From Gordonia sp. PDNC005 (GTDB lineage Bacteria > Actinomycetota > Actinomycetes > Mycobacteriales > Mycobacteriaceae): DNA of 64,000 bases. Position numbers and translations under genes: made by a program. The stretch spans positions 3,534,001 to 3,598,000 of the forward strand of contig NZ_CP070351.1 in assembly GCF_016919385.1 (NCBI RefSeq). Direction: 5' to 3'. The notes beneath the pieces are model-generated. The model had not been told where the DNA came from. It saw only the letters and a program-made list of their open reading frames with translations, and searched no databases. Below are positions 17,337 to 24,870 of this stretch, in pieces; positions within the stretch are counted from its first letter, which is position 1, and each line of letters starts with the position of its first letter.

Positions 17337-18410
17337 ATGAGCACCCCCCTGCTGCGCTTGGTCGTCCTCTACGGCGGAGTGTCCGCCGAGCACGACGTGT
17401 CGCGGGTTACCGCCGCCCACGTGCTGGCCGCCGCCGACACCGACAAGTACGTCCTCGTCCCCGTCGGGATCGACAAGACCGGCGTGTGGCATCGCAACGA
17501 CGCCGCCGCCGCAGCCCTCGCTGCAGGCGAGACGCTGCCGAACCGTCTCGACATCGAAGGCCCCGAAGTCGATCCGCTGTCCGTGATCCGCGGCACCGAT
17601 TCCGAGATCACCGTCGTTCTCCCGCTGCTGCACGGTCCGCACGGCGAAGACGGCACGGTCCAGGGCATGCTCGAACTGCTCAAGACTCCGTACGTCGGCT
17701 GTGGTGTCCTGTCGTCCGCCCTCTGCATGGACAAGGCGATGGCCAAGGAGGTCGCGGCGCGAGCGGGGATTCCGCAGTGCGCATGGATCACCTTCCGCGA
17801 CGGCGTGGACGATGCCCGCACTGTCGTCGACCAGGCGGTTGAAGAACTAGGCCTCCCGGTGTTCGTGAAGCCCGCGAACATGGGCTCGTCGGTCGGCGTC
17901 TCACGCGCGACCACGCCCGACGAGCTCGACAAGGCCATCAATCTCGCTCTCCACTACGACGACGTGGTCGTCATCGAGGAAGCCGTCGCCGGGCGCGAGA
18001 TCGAGGTCGGTGTGCTCGGCAACACCGCGCCGGACACCACGCTTCCCGGGGAGATCAAGCCGGGCAGTGATTTCTACGACTACGAGGACAAGTACGTCAC
18101 CGGTGCTGCCGAGCTGATGATCCCGGCGCCGTTGTCCGACGCCGCGATCGCCGAAGTGCGCGATCTGGCGGCCGACGCCTACGTCGCGCTGCGCTGCGCC
18201 GGCATGGCTCGGGTGGACTTCTTCTATGAAGAGGACGGCCGCGGATGGCTTCTCAACGAGATCAACACCATCCCCGGCTTCACCCCCGCATCGATGTACC
18301 CGAAGATGTGGGAGGCGTCGGGCATCGCCTACCCCGACCTCATCGACCGGCTCGTCACCCTCGCCCTCGAGGTGCATCGTCGGCGTAGTTCGTTCTCGAC
18401 CGACCACTGA
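17337..18410 (+). CDS. ddl: D-alanine--D-alanine ligase
   Basis: The 357-residue ATP-grasp enzyme joins two D-alanines for peptidoglycan. The N-terminal LYGGVSAEHDVS (about 11-22) is the substrate-binding signature. ATP-grasp elements follow: VFVKPANMGSSVGVSRA, the VIEEAVAGREIEVGVLGN strand, and the metal-binding FLLNEINTIPGFT-type C-terminus (WLLNEINTIPGFTPASMYP). The leaderless TATCCT-7-ATG arrangement fixes the start at 17337. It stands opposite murF, which consumes its product. A strong hairpin follows 10 bases after the stop. Confidence 0.93.
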   Translation: MSTPLLRLVVLYGGVSAEHDVSRVTAAHVLAAADTDKYVLVPVGIDKTGVWHRNDAAAAALAAGETLPNRLDIEGPEVDPLSVIRGTDSEITVVLPLLHGPHGEDGTVQGMLELLKTPYVGCGVLSSALCMDKAMAKEVAARAGIPQCAWITFRDGVDDARTVVDQAVEELGLPVFVKPANMGSSVGVSRATTPDELDKAINLALHYDDVVVIEEAVAGREIEVGVLGNTAPDTTLPGEIKPGSDFYDYEDKYVTGAAELMIPAPLSDAAIAEVRDLAADAYVALRCAGMARVDFFYEEDGRGWLLNEINTIPGFTPASMYPKMWEASGIAYPDLIDRLVTLALEVHRRRSSFSTDH

Positions 18411-18419
18411 CCCGCCGTA

Positions 18420-18473
18420 GAACGTTGGCGACTTTTCCCGGCCCCAGCGGGAAGAACGTCGTCGCCAACGTTC
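18420..18473. terminator. Long nested terminator hairpin
   Basis: A 13-bp perfect outer stem (GAACGTTGGCGAC at 18420-18432 with its complement at 18461-18473) encloses a second small hairpin, TTCCCG-GCCCCAG-CGGGAA. It lies between ddl and the convergent 107-residue gene and can serve both. Confidence 0.75.
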
Positions 18474-18477
18474 TCGG

Positions 18478-18801
18478 TCACTGCCCATACAGGTAGGCGC
18501 CCCGGGGATTCTCGTGGATGGTGAACCGTTCGCCGCTGAGGTTTCCGACCCGCATCCACAGCGGCCTCGTCACGCCTTCGACCACATCGACGACACTGGA
18601 CGCCCGTCGCGTGTCCCAGCGGCCGAACCACCGACACGCGACCGCTACTCGATGAGTGCCGGGGGCGACCTCGAATGTCGCCGTCGCCCGCCACGGGACG
18701 ACGTGCTCAGCACCGTCGATGTCGACGACTGCACTGGCCATACGGCGAAACAGCGCCGATGCGAATCGTGCGGAGTCGATGGTCACGGCGATGGCGGTCA
18801 T
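18478..18801 (-). CDS. Hypothetical protein, PEGA-like beta domain
   Basis: The 107-residue protein has no signal peptide. Its central part ([13 protein letters not shown], then [16 protein letters not shown]) looks like a PEGA-type beta-sandwich, but this is pattern similarity only. The start at ATG 18801 is supported by TAGCGT 7 bases upstream on the minus strand. It precedes no gene on its strand before ddl's terminator and may form a unit with the small gene upstream at 18842-19117. Confidence 0.6.
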   Translation of the reverse strand: MTAIAVTIDSARFASALFRRMASAVVDIDGAEHVVPWRATATFEVAPGTHRVAVACRWFGRWDTRRASSVVDVVEGVTRPLWMRVGNLSGERFTIHENPRGAYLYGQ

Positions 18802-18841
18802 GACTGACACGCTAGGCGAACGCGAGTAGGAGTCGCTCTGC

Positions 18842-19117
18842 TCAGGGCGCAGTGGCGCGCGCGAGAAAGTCCTCGAATACGGCGAACATCGGAGCATCCA
18901 ACTCGAACCGGAGCACTTGGAAGTCGACGTGTGCACCCCGCGCGGACAGGACCACGCGGACACTGCCCGACGCAGGCTTCGACTTGACCGCGAGGAAATC
19001 CAGGTCGTAGACGAAGGTGCCCGGCTCCCAGCGAGGTGTGGACACGATCAAGAAGTCTCGATCCCGGGTGACGTTCAGATCGGGGGCGAGCCGCAGTCGT
19101 TCGTATTTCTCAGTCAT
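18842..19117 (-). CDS. Hypothetical small protein
   Basis: The 91-residue protein begins at ATG 19117 after a GGGAGACG ribosome site. It reads as mixed beta-strand sequence ([44 protein letters not shown]), with no motif I recognise and no membrane segment. It is 40 bases upstream of the PEGA-like gene on the same strand and immediately downstream of the tRNA-Ser terminator. Confidence 0.55.
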   Translation of the reverse strand: MTEKYERLRLAPDLNVTRDRDFLIVSTPRWEPGTFVYDLDFLAVKSKPASGSVRVVLSARGAHVDFQVLRFELDAPMFAVFEDFLARATAP

Positions 19118-19143
19118 CGGAACGTCTCCCTGGAATTGGAAAA

Positions 19144-19174
19144 GGCCCCCGACCTGCAATGCAGATCGGGGGCC
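19144..19174 (-). terminator. Intrinsic terminator of tRNA-Ser(CGA)
   Basis: Stem GGCCCCCGA pairs with TCGGGGGCC around an inner CTGCA/TGCAG pairing. On the minus strand it is followed by TTTT, giving a classical intrinsic terminator 6 bases after the tRNA. Confidence 0.8.
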
Positions 19175-19179
19175 TCGAG

Positions 19180-19267
19180 CGGTGGCGGAGGGATTTGAAC
19201 CCCCGGTGCAGGGTTACTACACACGACATTTCGAGTGTCGCACCTTCGGCCGCTCGGACACGCCACC
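19180..19267 (-). tRNA. tRNA-Ser (anticodon CGA)
   Basis: The acceptor stem GGTGGCG pairs with CGCCACC, with discriminator G. The anticodon arm CGACA-CTCGAAA-TGTCG presents CGA. The long variable arm expected of serine tRNAs and a GGTTCAAATCC T-arm are present. CCA is not encoded. Confidence 0.95.
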
Positions 19268-19338
19268 GGGAAGAACTATACGGCAGAGGTCCGGTCGCAC
19301 GAAATCAGCTGGTCAGAGCTAGTTTCCGCGATATTCGA

Positions 19339-19713
19339 CTACTTGTCGGTCGGCGTTCCAGGAGCGCTGCCCGGACCACCTGACCCGCCACCGGTCAGCT
19401 TGTCGGCGAACTCGGTCACCTTGGTGACAGCCGTGTTGACCGCACTCTGCACCTGCTCGTTCGCTGCGACCTCGTTGACCTTGTCCACCGCGGTGTTGAC
19501 GGCGTTCTGGACGTGCTCGTTCGCAGCGATCTCGCTGACCTTGCCCATCGCGGTGTTGACGGCGCCTTGAACGTGTTCGTTGGCGGCGATCTCATCGATC
19601 TTCGTGCGCGCCGTCTCGACGGCGGCCTTCACCTGCTCACTCTCGGCGATCTCGTTGACCTTGCCGCGGACGACCTCGACGACCTCGTTGACCTTGTCCA
19701 TCGGATCAGACAT
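19339..19713 (-). CDS. Protein of tandem 20-residue helical repeats
   Basis: The 124-residue protein contains four consecutive 20-residue repeats (residues 18-97) of the form K(V/I)xE(I/V)AAxEx VQxAVxTAxx, with partial repeats on both sides, and ends in a glycine/proline/serine tail. The pattern of valine, alanine and isoleucine at regular spacing indicates an amphipathic helix or coiled coil; there is no signal peptide, cysteine or membrane segment. A clear AAAGGAAA ribosome site precedes ATG 19713. It resembles late-embryogenesis- or apolipoprotein-like helical repeat proteins in style only; I do not know a named family. It lies between tRNA-Ser and tadA. Confidence 0.7.
   Translation of the reverse strand: MSDPMDKVNEVVEVVRGKVNEIAESEQVKAAVETARTKIDEIAANEHVQGAVNTAMGKVSEIAANEHVQNAVNTAVDKVNEVAANEQVQSAVNTAVTKVTEFADKLTGGGSGGPGSAPGTPTDK
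19423..19662 (-). repeat. Four 60-bp in-frame tandem repeats
   Basis: The DNA repeats with a 60-bp period, each unit encoding one 20-residue repeat of the helical protein. The units are similar but not identical, so this is an old duplication with protein-level conservation, not a fresh satellite. Confidence 0.8.
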
Positions 19714-19732
19714 GACGTTTCCTTTCGGAGTC

Positions 19733-19760
19733 CTGGTGGGCTGTGCGCCCGCACCACCAG
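19733..19760 (-). terminator. Hairpin downstream of tadA
   Basis: Inverted repeat CTGGTGG / CCACCAG with a 14-base interior that includes GGGC/GCCC pairing. It lies between the tadA stop and the repeat-protein start on the minus strand and would separate the two transcripts. Confidence 0.5.
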
Positions 19761-19772
19761 TGTGCCGCAGAT

Positions 19773-20249
19773 TCAGCGTCGGGCCGCGAAGAAGTCAGTG
19801 ACGAGCACCGCACAATCCGCTTCGAGGACTCCACCGAGCACTTCCGGGCGATGAACGAGTCGGGGGTCGCGCAGCACGTCCCACAGCGAACCGACGGCGC
19901 CGGTCTTCGGTTCCCACGCCCCGAACACGACGCGAGAGACTCTGGCGAGGCCGATCGCTCCGGCACACATGGTGCACGGTTCGACGGTGACAGCCAACGT
20001 GCAGCCTTCCAGTCGCCAGCCGTCTCCGTGCCGCCTCGTCGCCTCACGTAGGGCCAGCACTTCCGCGTGCGCGGTCGGATCGCCGTCTGCCTCCCGCCGA
20101 TTCGCAGCGGATGCCAGAACTGAGCCGTCCGGCCCGACGATCACGGCGCCGATCGGAACGTCGTCCGGGCCCGCGTGACGGGCGGCGTCGAGCGCGAGTC
20201 TCATCAACCACTCGGCGTCGCGCTGCACCGCGCCGCGATCAGGCGTCAT
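19773..20249 (-). CDS. tadA: tRNA-specific adenosine deaminase
   Basis: The 158-residue zinc deaminase converts adenosine-34 of tRNA-Arg(ACG) to inosine. Zinc and catalytic motifs are HAE (residues 61-63) and PCTMC (cysteines 92 and 95). A likely substrate, tRNA-Arg(ACG), is encoded about 4.3 kb away at 24533-24605. It follows the TadA-associated protein gene by 8 bases on the same strand, the typical actinobacterial pair. Confidence 0.93.
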   Translation of the reverse strand: MTPDRGAVQRDAEWLMRLALDAARHAGPDDVPIGAVIVGPDGSVLASAANRREADGDPTAHAEVLALREATRRHGDGWRLEGCTLAVTVEPCTMCAGAIGLARVSRVVFGAWEPKTGAVGSLWDVLRDPRLVHRPEVLGGVLEADCAVLVTDFFAARR

Positions 20250-20257
20250 CGCCGGAG

Positions 20258-20779
20258 TCAGTGACCGAGATCGTCGAGAACGGCCGCCAACTCGTCAGCG
20301 CACCCGAGCCGGGCTGCGATCATGCCGATCTGCTCGTCGGCGTACAGGTCGGTGTCGCCGACGATCACACTCATCACCGCGTCGGGCAGACCGAGATCGG
20401 CGAGGATCGCGAGATCCCCCTCCTCCCACGGGTCGACGTCGTCGATCTCATCGGGATCGAGATCCGGAACGTCGATGTTGAGGACATCGAGGACGTCGAC
20501 GGCGATGTCGTAGTCGACGGACGCCGTCGCGTCGGAGATGAGTAGGCGTGCACCGGACGGGGAGGGCCGGACGATGATGAAGAACTCGTCGTCGACGTCC
20601 AAAAGGCCGAAGACGGCACCCGTCACCCGCAGCTCCCGTAGTTGGAGTTCGGCGTCGTCGAGGCTGTCGAGCGCAGACGGTTTGAGTGCCGTGACCTTCC
20701 AACCGGACTCACTGAGTGCAACGGCCACTGCGAAACCGTCGACGTCGGAGTAATCGCTCTTCGCGACAGGCTTCGCCAT
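20258..20779 (-). CDS. TadA-associated actinobacterial protein
   Basis: The 173-residue acidic protein corresponds to the conserved actinobacterial family found immediately upstream of tadA (Rv3753c-like position in M. tuberculosis). The aspartate-rich segment VPDLDPDEIDDVDPWEEGDLAILADLGL is characteristic. Its function is unknown; genetic linkage suggests a helper of the deaminase. ATG 20779 is supported by TACGGT exactly 7 bases upstream. The start is 71 bases from the divergent tyrA start. Confidence 0.85.
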   Translation of the reverse strand: MAKPVAKSDYSDVDGFAVAVALSESGWKVTALKPSALDSLDDAELQLRELRVTGAVFGLLDVDDEFFIIVRPSPSGARLLISDATASVDYDIAVDVLDVLNIDVPDLDPDEIDDVDPWEEGDLAILADLGLPDAVMSVIVGDTDLYADEQIGMIAARLGCADELAAVLDDLGH

Positions 20780-20850
20780 GTCCGCCACCGTAGCCGCTTT
20801 TCGACACTCTCCCAAGTCGGATTCGGCCTGGGTATGCCAGGCTTGAAGGC

Positions 20851-21804
20851 GTGTCTACTGCATTGCCGCGTCCCGTCTGCATTCTCGGTCTCGGACTGAT
20901 CGGCGGCTCCCTGCTCCGCAGGCTGGCTGCCGACCAGACCGTCGCGTTCGGTTACAACCGCTCTCAGGCGACAGTTGATGCCGCGAGCGCAGGCGGCTAC
21001 GACGCTTCGTCCGATCTGGTGGCGACGCTCGCGAGGGCCGCTGAACTCGACGCGCTGATCGTTCTGGCGACACCCGTGACGACTCTCGGCCCCATCGTCG
21101 ACGCCGTCGTCGAACACGCCCCGGAATGCCTGCTGACCGACGTGGTGAGCGTGAAGGAGGAAGTCGCACGGATCGTCGCGCGGCATCACCCGGCGGGACG
21201 CTACGTCGGCGGGCATCCGATGGCCGGAACCGCGTACTCGGGGTGGGGCGCCACCGATCCCTCGCTGTTCGAGGGTGCGATGTGGATGGTGACAACACAC
21301 GACGACACTCCCGCGGACGACTGGCTCGCCGTGGCTGCGATGGCCCGGGCGGTCGGATCGAATGTCGTCCCCGCGGCGAACGACGCCCATGACCGTGCGG
21401 CGGCGGCGATCTCGCACAATCCGCACCTCACCGCGGCTGTCACCGCGGCTGTCGGCGCCGGCGAGAGCTCACTGTCCTTGCGACTCGCGGCGGGCAGTTT
21501 CCGCGACGGAACGCGAGTGGCGGGGACCGCACCCGACCTCCAGCGCGCGATGCTCGAAGCCAACGCGGTGGCCCTGCTCAACACCCTCAGCGAGACGATC
21601 GACCTACTCGTAGCGGCGCGTGACCGTCTCCGCGACCACGGCGACGTGGCAGCACTCGTCGAGGCGGGTCACCGAGCGCGGCAGCGGTACGACGCGATCG
21701 CGGGCGGCGAACTGCAGCCGATCACCGATGTGACAGTCGGCGACGACGGCTGGCAGCAGGAACTGCGGCGTCAGGCACACCTGGGACGGGTCTGGCTGAG
21801 TTGA
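20851..21804 (+). CDS. tyrA: Prephenate dehydrogenase
   Basis: The 317-residue enzyme oxidises and decarboxylates prephenate to 4-hydroxyphenylpyruvate in tyrosine synthesis. The dinucleotide fold motif GLGLIGGS is at residues 13-20. The HPMAGT-type substrate motif (GGHPMAGTAYSGWGA) and SHNPHLTAA follow. GTG 20851 is preceded at 7 bases by CAGGCT, a weak -10. The HisC/aromatic aminotransferase gene 3 kb downstream would complete tyrosine and phenylalanine formation. Confidence 0.92.
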   Translation: MSTALPRPVCILGLGLIGGSLLRRLAADQTVAFGYNRSQATVDAASAGGYDASSDLVATLARAAELDALIVLATPVTTLGPIVDAVVEHAPECLLTDVVSVKEEVARIVARHHPAGRYVGGHPMAGTAYSGWGATDPSLFEGAMWMVTTHDDTPADDWLAVAAMARAVGSNVVPAANDAHDRAAAAISHNPHLTAAVTAAVGAGESSLSLRLAAGSFRDGTRVAGTAPDLQRAMLEANAVALLNTLSETIDLLVAARDRLRDHGDVAALVEAGHRARQRYDAIAGGELQPITDVTVGDDGWQQELRRQAHLGRVWLS

Positions 21805-21822
21805 GCCCAGACGGGTTCAGAC

Positions 21823-22416
21823 CTAGACGATCCGGGTGGCGTTCCCAACGTAGTCGAGGACCACACCCTGACCGTCGATGGTGAGTTCGCTGGTCAAACC
21901 GTTCGTGACGACCGTTAGTCGACCGTCGGCAACCGTGTAGTCGGCCTGGGCCGGTTCGATGTTGAATGTCGGCAGCTTCAGGCTGACCAGGTGCACGCCG
22001 GTCGCGTTGCCACCTTCGACGATCTTGTGGCGATTGATCGGCAGCGTCTTGAAGAATGGGGAGCCGACGACGTCCACCGCTTCGGCTCCACCGAATTCAC
22101 TCTGCACGGTCGTGTCGGCGGTCTGCACCATCCATTTGCCGTCCATGTCGCGGCTGAGGTCGAGCTGCCCTTCGCCGCCTGCTCGGATCACGCGGACCGA
22201 CAGTCGGCGCGCCACTCCGATGTCGTTGGTCACCAGCTCATACGACGCCGAGTAGGCCTCGACGTCGGCACTCGCGGCGCAGATGATGCGGCCGTATGCG
22301 CGGAGCCGGCCGCCGCCGGTCTTGAGTCGCACCTGTTCGAGCCTGCCCCCGTCGGGACTACGCCAGGTGAACATCGTCTTGGCTCCGGTGTCGGCAGCCG
22401 CTTCGGAGGAAGTCAC
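21823..22416 (-). CDS. Putative glycolipid-binding family protein
   Basis: The 197-residue protein shows the hallmarks of the glycolipid-binding family (PF06475-like): early W-x-x-PDGGRLEQVRL, a Y-x-L-x-TNDIGVARRLSV strand pair, LSRDMDGKWMV, and the AVDVVGSPFFKTLPINR signature. No signal peptide is visible, so it is probably cytoplasmic. The biochemical role of the family is poorly defined. GTG 22416 follows TAACGT on the minus strand after 6 bases. It converges on tyrA with 18 bases between stops. Confidence 0.8.
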   Translation of the reverse strand: MTSSEAAADTGAKTMFTWRSPDGGRLEQVRLKTGGGRLRAYGRIICAASADVEAYSASYELVTNDIGVARRLSVRVIRAGGEGQLDLSRDMDGKWMVQTADTTVQSEFGGAEAVDVVGSPFFKTLPINRHKIVEGGNATGVHLVSLKLPTFNIEPAQADYTVADGRLTVVTNGLTSELTIDGQGVVLDYVGNATRIV

Positions 22417-22432
22417 GCCTCTACGTTAGCTT

Positions 22433-23119
22433 TCACCCGGCCGCACGGCAGACTACAGCGCCGGACGGGTCGCCTTCGGGTATCTCTTCGTGCGCGACGG
22501 GTGCACCGTCGACCGTGATCGTGCACGACGCTGCAGCGCCTGCGCGCGCCACCACATTGATCCTGAGCAGCCCCGGCGTCGTGACTACCTTCTGCTCCCA
22601 ATGGCTCGAGTCCATGAAGTCCAACTGCACACGACCATCGTTGAAATAGATGACCGTCGAGCCCGGAGCCGCGTCCACCGAGAGGAGCGCCTCAAGACTG
22701 TTCCTCGGCGACGGGGTCCGGCTTTCACCAGGCACCGTCTCGGTCGGAGTGATCGATTTCGGCAGATACGGGTCGTCGATGTTCTGTGAAGCAGGAGGTT
22801 CGGCACGAGACGGCGGATCGTCCGAACCGCCGCCCGACATCAGTTTCAGACCCCCGACCACGACGAGCACCAGAACGACAACAGACACGACGCCCCACGC
22901 GAGCCGCACCGGACTGTTCGACGGCGGCGTGTTCGATGACGGAACCTGTCCGGGTTCGACGACGATCTCGGGTTGCTCCTGCGGGAACTCTGCGCCCGGC
23001 TCGGGGGTGTAGGCGTAACGTGCACCGCCGTCCGGGGCGTATCCGAGAGGCGGGTACTGCTGCCCCGCGGCCATCGGCGGCCGGTACCCAGGCCGTCCGT
23101 TCCACTGTCCCGATTCCAC
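22433..23119 (-). CDS. MmpS-like single-pass membrane protein
   Basis: The 228-residue protein has a proline/glycine/tyrosine-rich cytoplasmic N-terminus, one transmembrane helix at about residues 74-94, and an extracytoplasmic domain whose end (ASCTITVDGAPVAHEEIPEGDPSGAVVCRAAG, two cysteines) resembles MmpS C-terminal domains. In mycobacteria MmpS proteins assist MmpL lipid or siderophore exporters, but no mmpL is in the window, so the partner is unknown. The second GTG, 23119, is chosen because TAGGGT lies 7 bases before it; GTG 23128 would overlap that box. Confidence 0.65.
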   Translation of the reverse strand: MESGQWNGRPGYRPPMAAGQQYPPLGYAPDGGARYAYTPEPGAEFPQEQPEIVVEPGQVPSSNTPPSNSPVRLAWGVVSVVVLVLVVVGGLKLMSGGGSDDPPSRAEPPASQNIDDPYLPKSITPTETVPGESRTPSPRNSLEALLSVDAAPGSTVIYFNDGRVQLDFMDSSHWEQKVVTTPGLLRINVVARAGAAASCTITVDGAPVAHEEIPEGDPSGAVVCRAAG

Positions 23120-23173
23120 GCTTGCCACCCTACGCGGCCGTCGACTGCCCCTCTGCCTCGACAAATCCTCTGT

Positions 23174-23194
23174 TCGCCCGACAGGTTCGGGCGA
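23174..23194. other. Small perfect hairpin between divergent genes
   Basis: TCGCCCGA-CAGGT-TCGGGCGA lies between the MmpS-like and Excalibur genes, 59 bases before the Excalibur start. It could be an operator or part of a 5' leader; nothing else identifies it. Confidence 0.3.
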
Positions 23195-23252
23195 TATCGA
23201 AGGTCTCATCGGTGTTGTAATCACAGGACATCACCGACGGAAGGGTCATATC

Positions 23253-23878
23253 ATGCCTCGACTCACGATCGCAGTGACGGCAGCAGTCACCGCCGCGGCT
23301 CTCGCCTCCTCGACCTTCGCCGCTTCGGTCGCCGACGCTCAACCCCGACCTGCGGCGTACTACCAGAATTGTGATGCCGTCAGATCTGCAGACGCCGCCC
23401 CGATATATCGCGGACAGGACGGCTACCGTCCCGGCCTCGACAGAGATGGTGACGGAGTCGCGTGTGAGACAGGAAACGCCGCCCCACCCCCTGCACCGAG
23501 AGTGACCCCGAAGCCGAAGCCCAGACCGCCGCGATCCACTCCCGCACCGAAACCCAAGCCGCAACCGAAGCGGGCATCGAACGTCTCCCGGCAGTTCGAC
23601 CGGATCCACTACGTCTTCTGCACCAAACGTCGGACGGGCAACCTGATCAAGTATCAAGACTTCTTCGGCCACTTCCAGACACGCTACATCGACCTCAACA
23701 ACTGGAACGGCCGGCGTTCTGCGGGTTCTTCGATTCGATCGAGCTGAACCCCCGTGGGCACTTCGTGTGGGGCTCCGTGCGGAACGATCGTTCCCCCACC
23801 GCCTTCTGCGAGCTGCGCATCAACGGCCGCCTCGTGGCTCGGGAGAACGAGAGGCGCATCGGCTGGGCGATCTGCTGA
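23253..23878 (+). pseudogene. Secreted Excalibur-domain protein with apparent frameshift
   Basis: From ATG 23253 (GGAAGG upstream) the frame encodes a signal peptide (to about residue 29), an Excalibur calcium-binding domain (YYQNCDAVRS to LDRDGDGVACE) and a lysine/proline linker. A C-terminal domain starts at about residue 110 and the frame ends at 23747. From 23717 the -1 frame continues as convincing protein, FCGFFDSIELNPRGHFVWGS to ERRIGWAIC, stopping at 23878. Joined, the domain would have four regularly placed cysteines. A missing base near 23715-23717, a sequencing error or programmed shifting would explain this. Whether the short product functions is unknown. Confidence 0.6.
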
Positions 23879-23898
23879 CGCACCACAACCACTAGACC

Positions 23899-23939
23899 CA
23901 CCAAGGGCGGGACCGGGTCATCCAGTCCCGCCCTTGGTG
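23899..23939. terminator. Bidirectional terminator hairpin
   Basis: A perfect 15-bp stem, CACCAAGGGCGGGAC, with its complement after an 11-base loop lies between the convergent Excalibur gene and the small secreted-protein gene. Its position just after 23878 supports the longer, frame-shifted gene end. Confidence 0.85.
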
Positions 23940-23949
23940 AATCGTTCCA

Positions 23950-24342
23950 CTACCAGCGCGTCCAGAGCGTGAACGCACGCTTTCCGGTGCGGTTGAAACT
24001 GATCCAGACGTTGCCGTTGTGCGACGCCGCCTCGCGAACCAAGCCGTTGGCGGTCGCATACGTCACGTAACCGCGACCTGGGACATAAACGCGCTTGAAG
24101 CGGGTCTTCGGATCGACCGAGCCGTAGAAATGCGGTCGAACCGCAGGATGGTCGAGGACCCCGGCGACACCTGAACGCGCGAGCTGCTTGGTCTCCGCCT
24201 TGGTGAAACCGACAAACACCTTGGAACCGGTGTCACGCACCACCGCCGCCGACGCCTGGCCCGTCGTCGCCACAGCCCCCGTGGCGACGAGTCCGAGTGC
24301 AGCAAACGCAGCAAGCACAATGCCAAACAGACGATTCTTCAT
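23950..24342 (-). CDS. Small secreted protein
   Basis: The 130-residue protein has a classical Sec signal (MKNR, hydrophobic 5-22, cleavage near QASAA at about 30-33). The mature part is small, basic and tryptophan/tyrosine-containing (RVYVPGRGYVTYATANGLV, NVWISFNRTGKRAF) without cysteines. I do not recognise a family. ATG 24342 has a purine-rich GGGGGGAAAT site directly upstream. An upstream gap of 190 bases to the tRNA-Arg contains the dyad GGTCAC-ATCACG-GTGACC (24462-24479), of unknown meaning. Confidence 0.65.
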   Translation of the reverse strand: MKNRLFGIVLAAFAALGLVATGAVATTGQASAAVVRDTGSKVFVGFTKAETKQLARSGVAGVLDHPAVRPHFYGSVDPKTRFKRVYVPGRGYVTYATANGLVREAASHNGNVWISFNRTGKRAFTLWTRW

Positions 24343-24490
24343 ATTTCCCCCCATTATTCGAGTCATGTCGGACATACGCGCCCGACCAAGTGAGCGTCGC
24401 ACGAATCCCACGAAGAATCTAGCAATTCAACAGCAAATGTTTGGTGTGTCCGGTCACATCACGGTGACCCGCGTGCACTGGAGACGACAA

Positions 24491-24523
24491 AAGAACCCCA
24501 CCCGGAAACCGGGTGGGGTTCTT
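24491..24523 (-). terminator. Intrinsic terminator of tRNA-Arg
   Basis: A perfect 15-bp stem AAGAACCCCACCCGG with loop AAA and its complement is followed on the minus strand by TTTTG. It sits 9 bases after the tRNA-Arg gene. Confidence 0.85.
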
Positions 24524-24532
24524 GAAACATGG

Positions 24533-24605
24533 TGCGCCCGAAGGGATTCGAACCCCTAACCTCTTGATCCGTAGTCAAGTGCTCTATCCGTTGAGCTACG
24601 GGCGC
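24533..24605 (-). tRNA. tRNA-Arg (anticodon ACG)
   Basis: The 73-nt cloverleaf has acceptor GCGCCCG/CGGGCGC and discriminator A, D-arm GCTC-AACGGATA-GAGC, anticodon loop CTACGGA (ACG) and T-arm GGTTCGAATCC. CCA is not encoded. It is the expected substrate of TadA, encoded in this window. Confidence 0.97.
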
Positions 24606-24667
24606 GTGCGTGATCGAGTGTACCCGATCGTCATTCTTCAATTTTACCCAGGGCGAACCTCGGTCGG

Positions 24668-24757
24668 CGGAGGCGAGAGGATTTGAACCTCCGGTTCCGT
24701 TTTACGCGGAACAACTCATTAGCAGTGAGTCCCATTCGGCCGCTCTGGCACGCCTCC
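24668..24757 (-). tRNA. tRNA-Ser (anticodon GCT)
   Basis: The 90-nt gene has acceptor GGAGGCG/CGCCTCC with discriminator G, anticodon arm ACTCA-CTGCTAA-TGAGT (GCT), a long variable arm TTCCGC...GCGGAA type, and T-arm GGTTCAAATCC. CCA is not encoded. Confidence 0.96.
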
Positions 24758-24870
24758 AGCGGAGTTCGTATCGCGAACTTCCGAGGCAGAACATTACACA
24801 GACCTTTCAAGCTGTAGCAAATCGGCAGGTCGCCGCCGTGCCACAGGCGCGCGGGGCATACATTCGAGGG

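Noticed and set aside
19423..19662. CRISPR-like 60-bp periodicity
   Set aside because: The repeats are contiguous, in frame and coding, without spacers; no cas gene is near. No CRISPR array was seen anywhere in the window.
24462..24479. GGTCAC-ATCACG-GTGACC as a CRP/GlxR-type site
   Set aside because: The half-site and spacing do not match the TGTGA-N6-TCACA consensus, and it is not placed at an identifiable promoter.
19180..24757. tRNA genes as integration sites for a mobile element
   Set aside because: No integrase, excisionase, phage gene or duplicated tRNA 3' end is present beside the three tRNAs.
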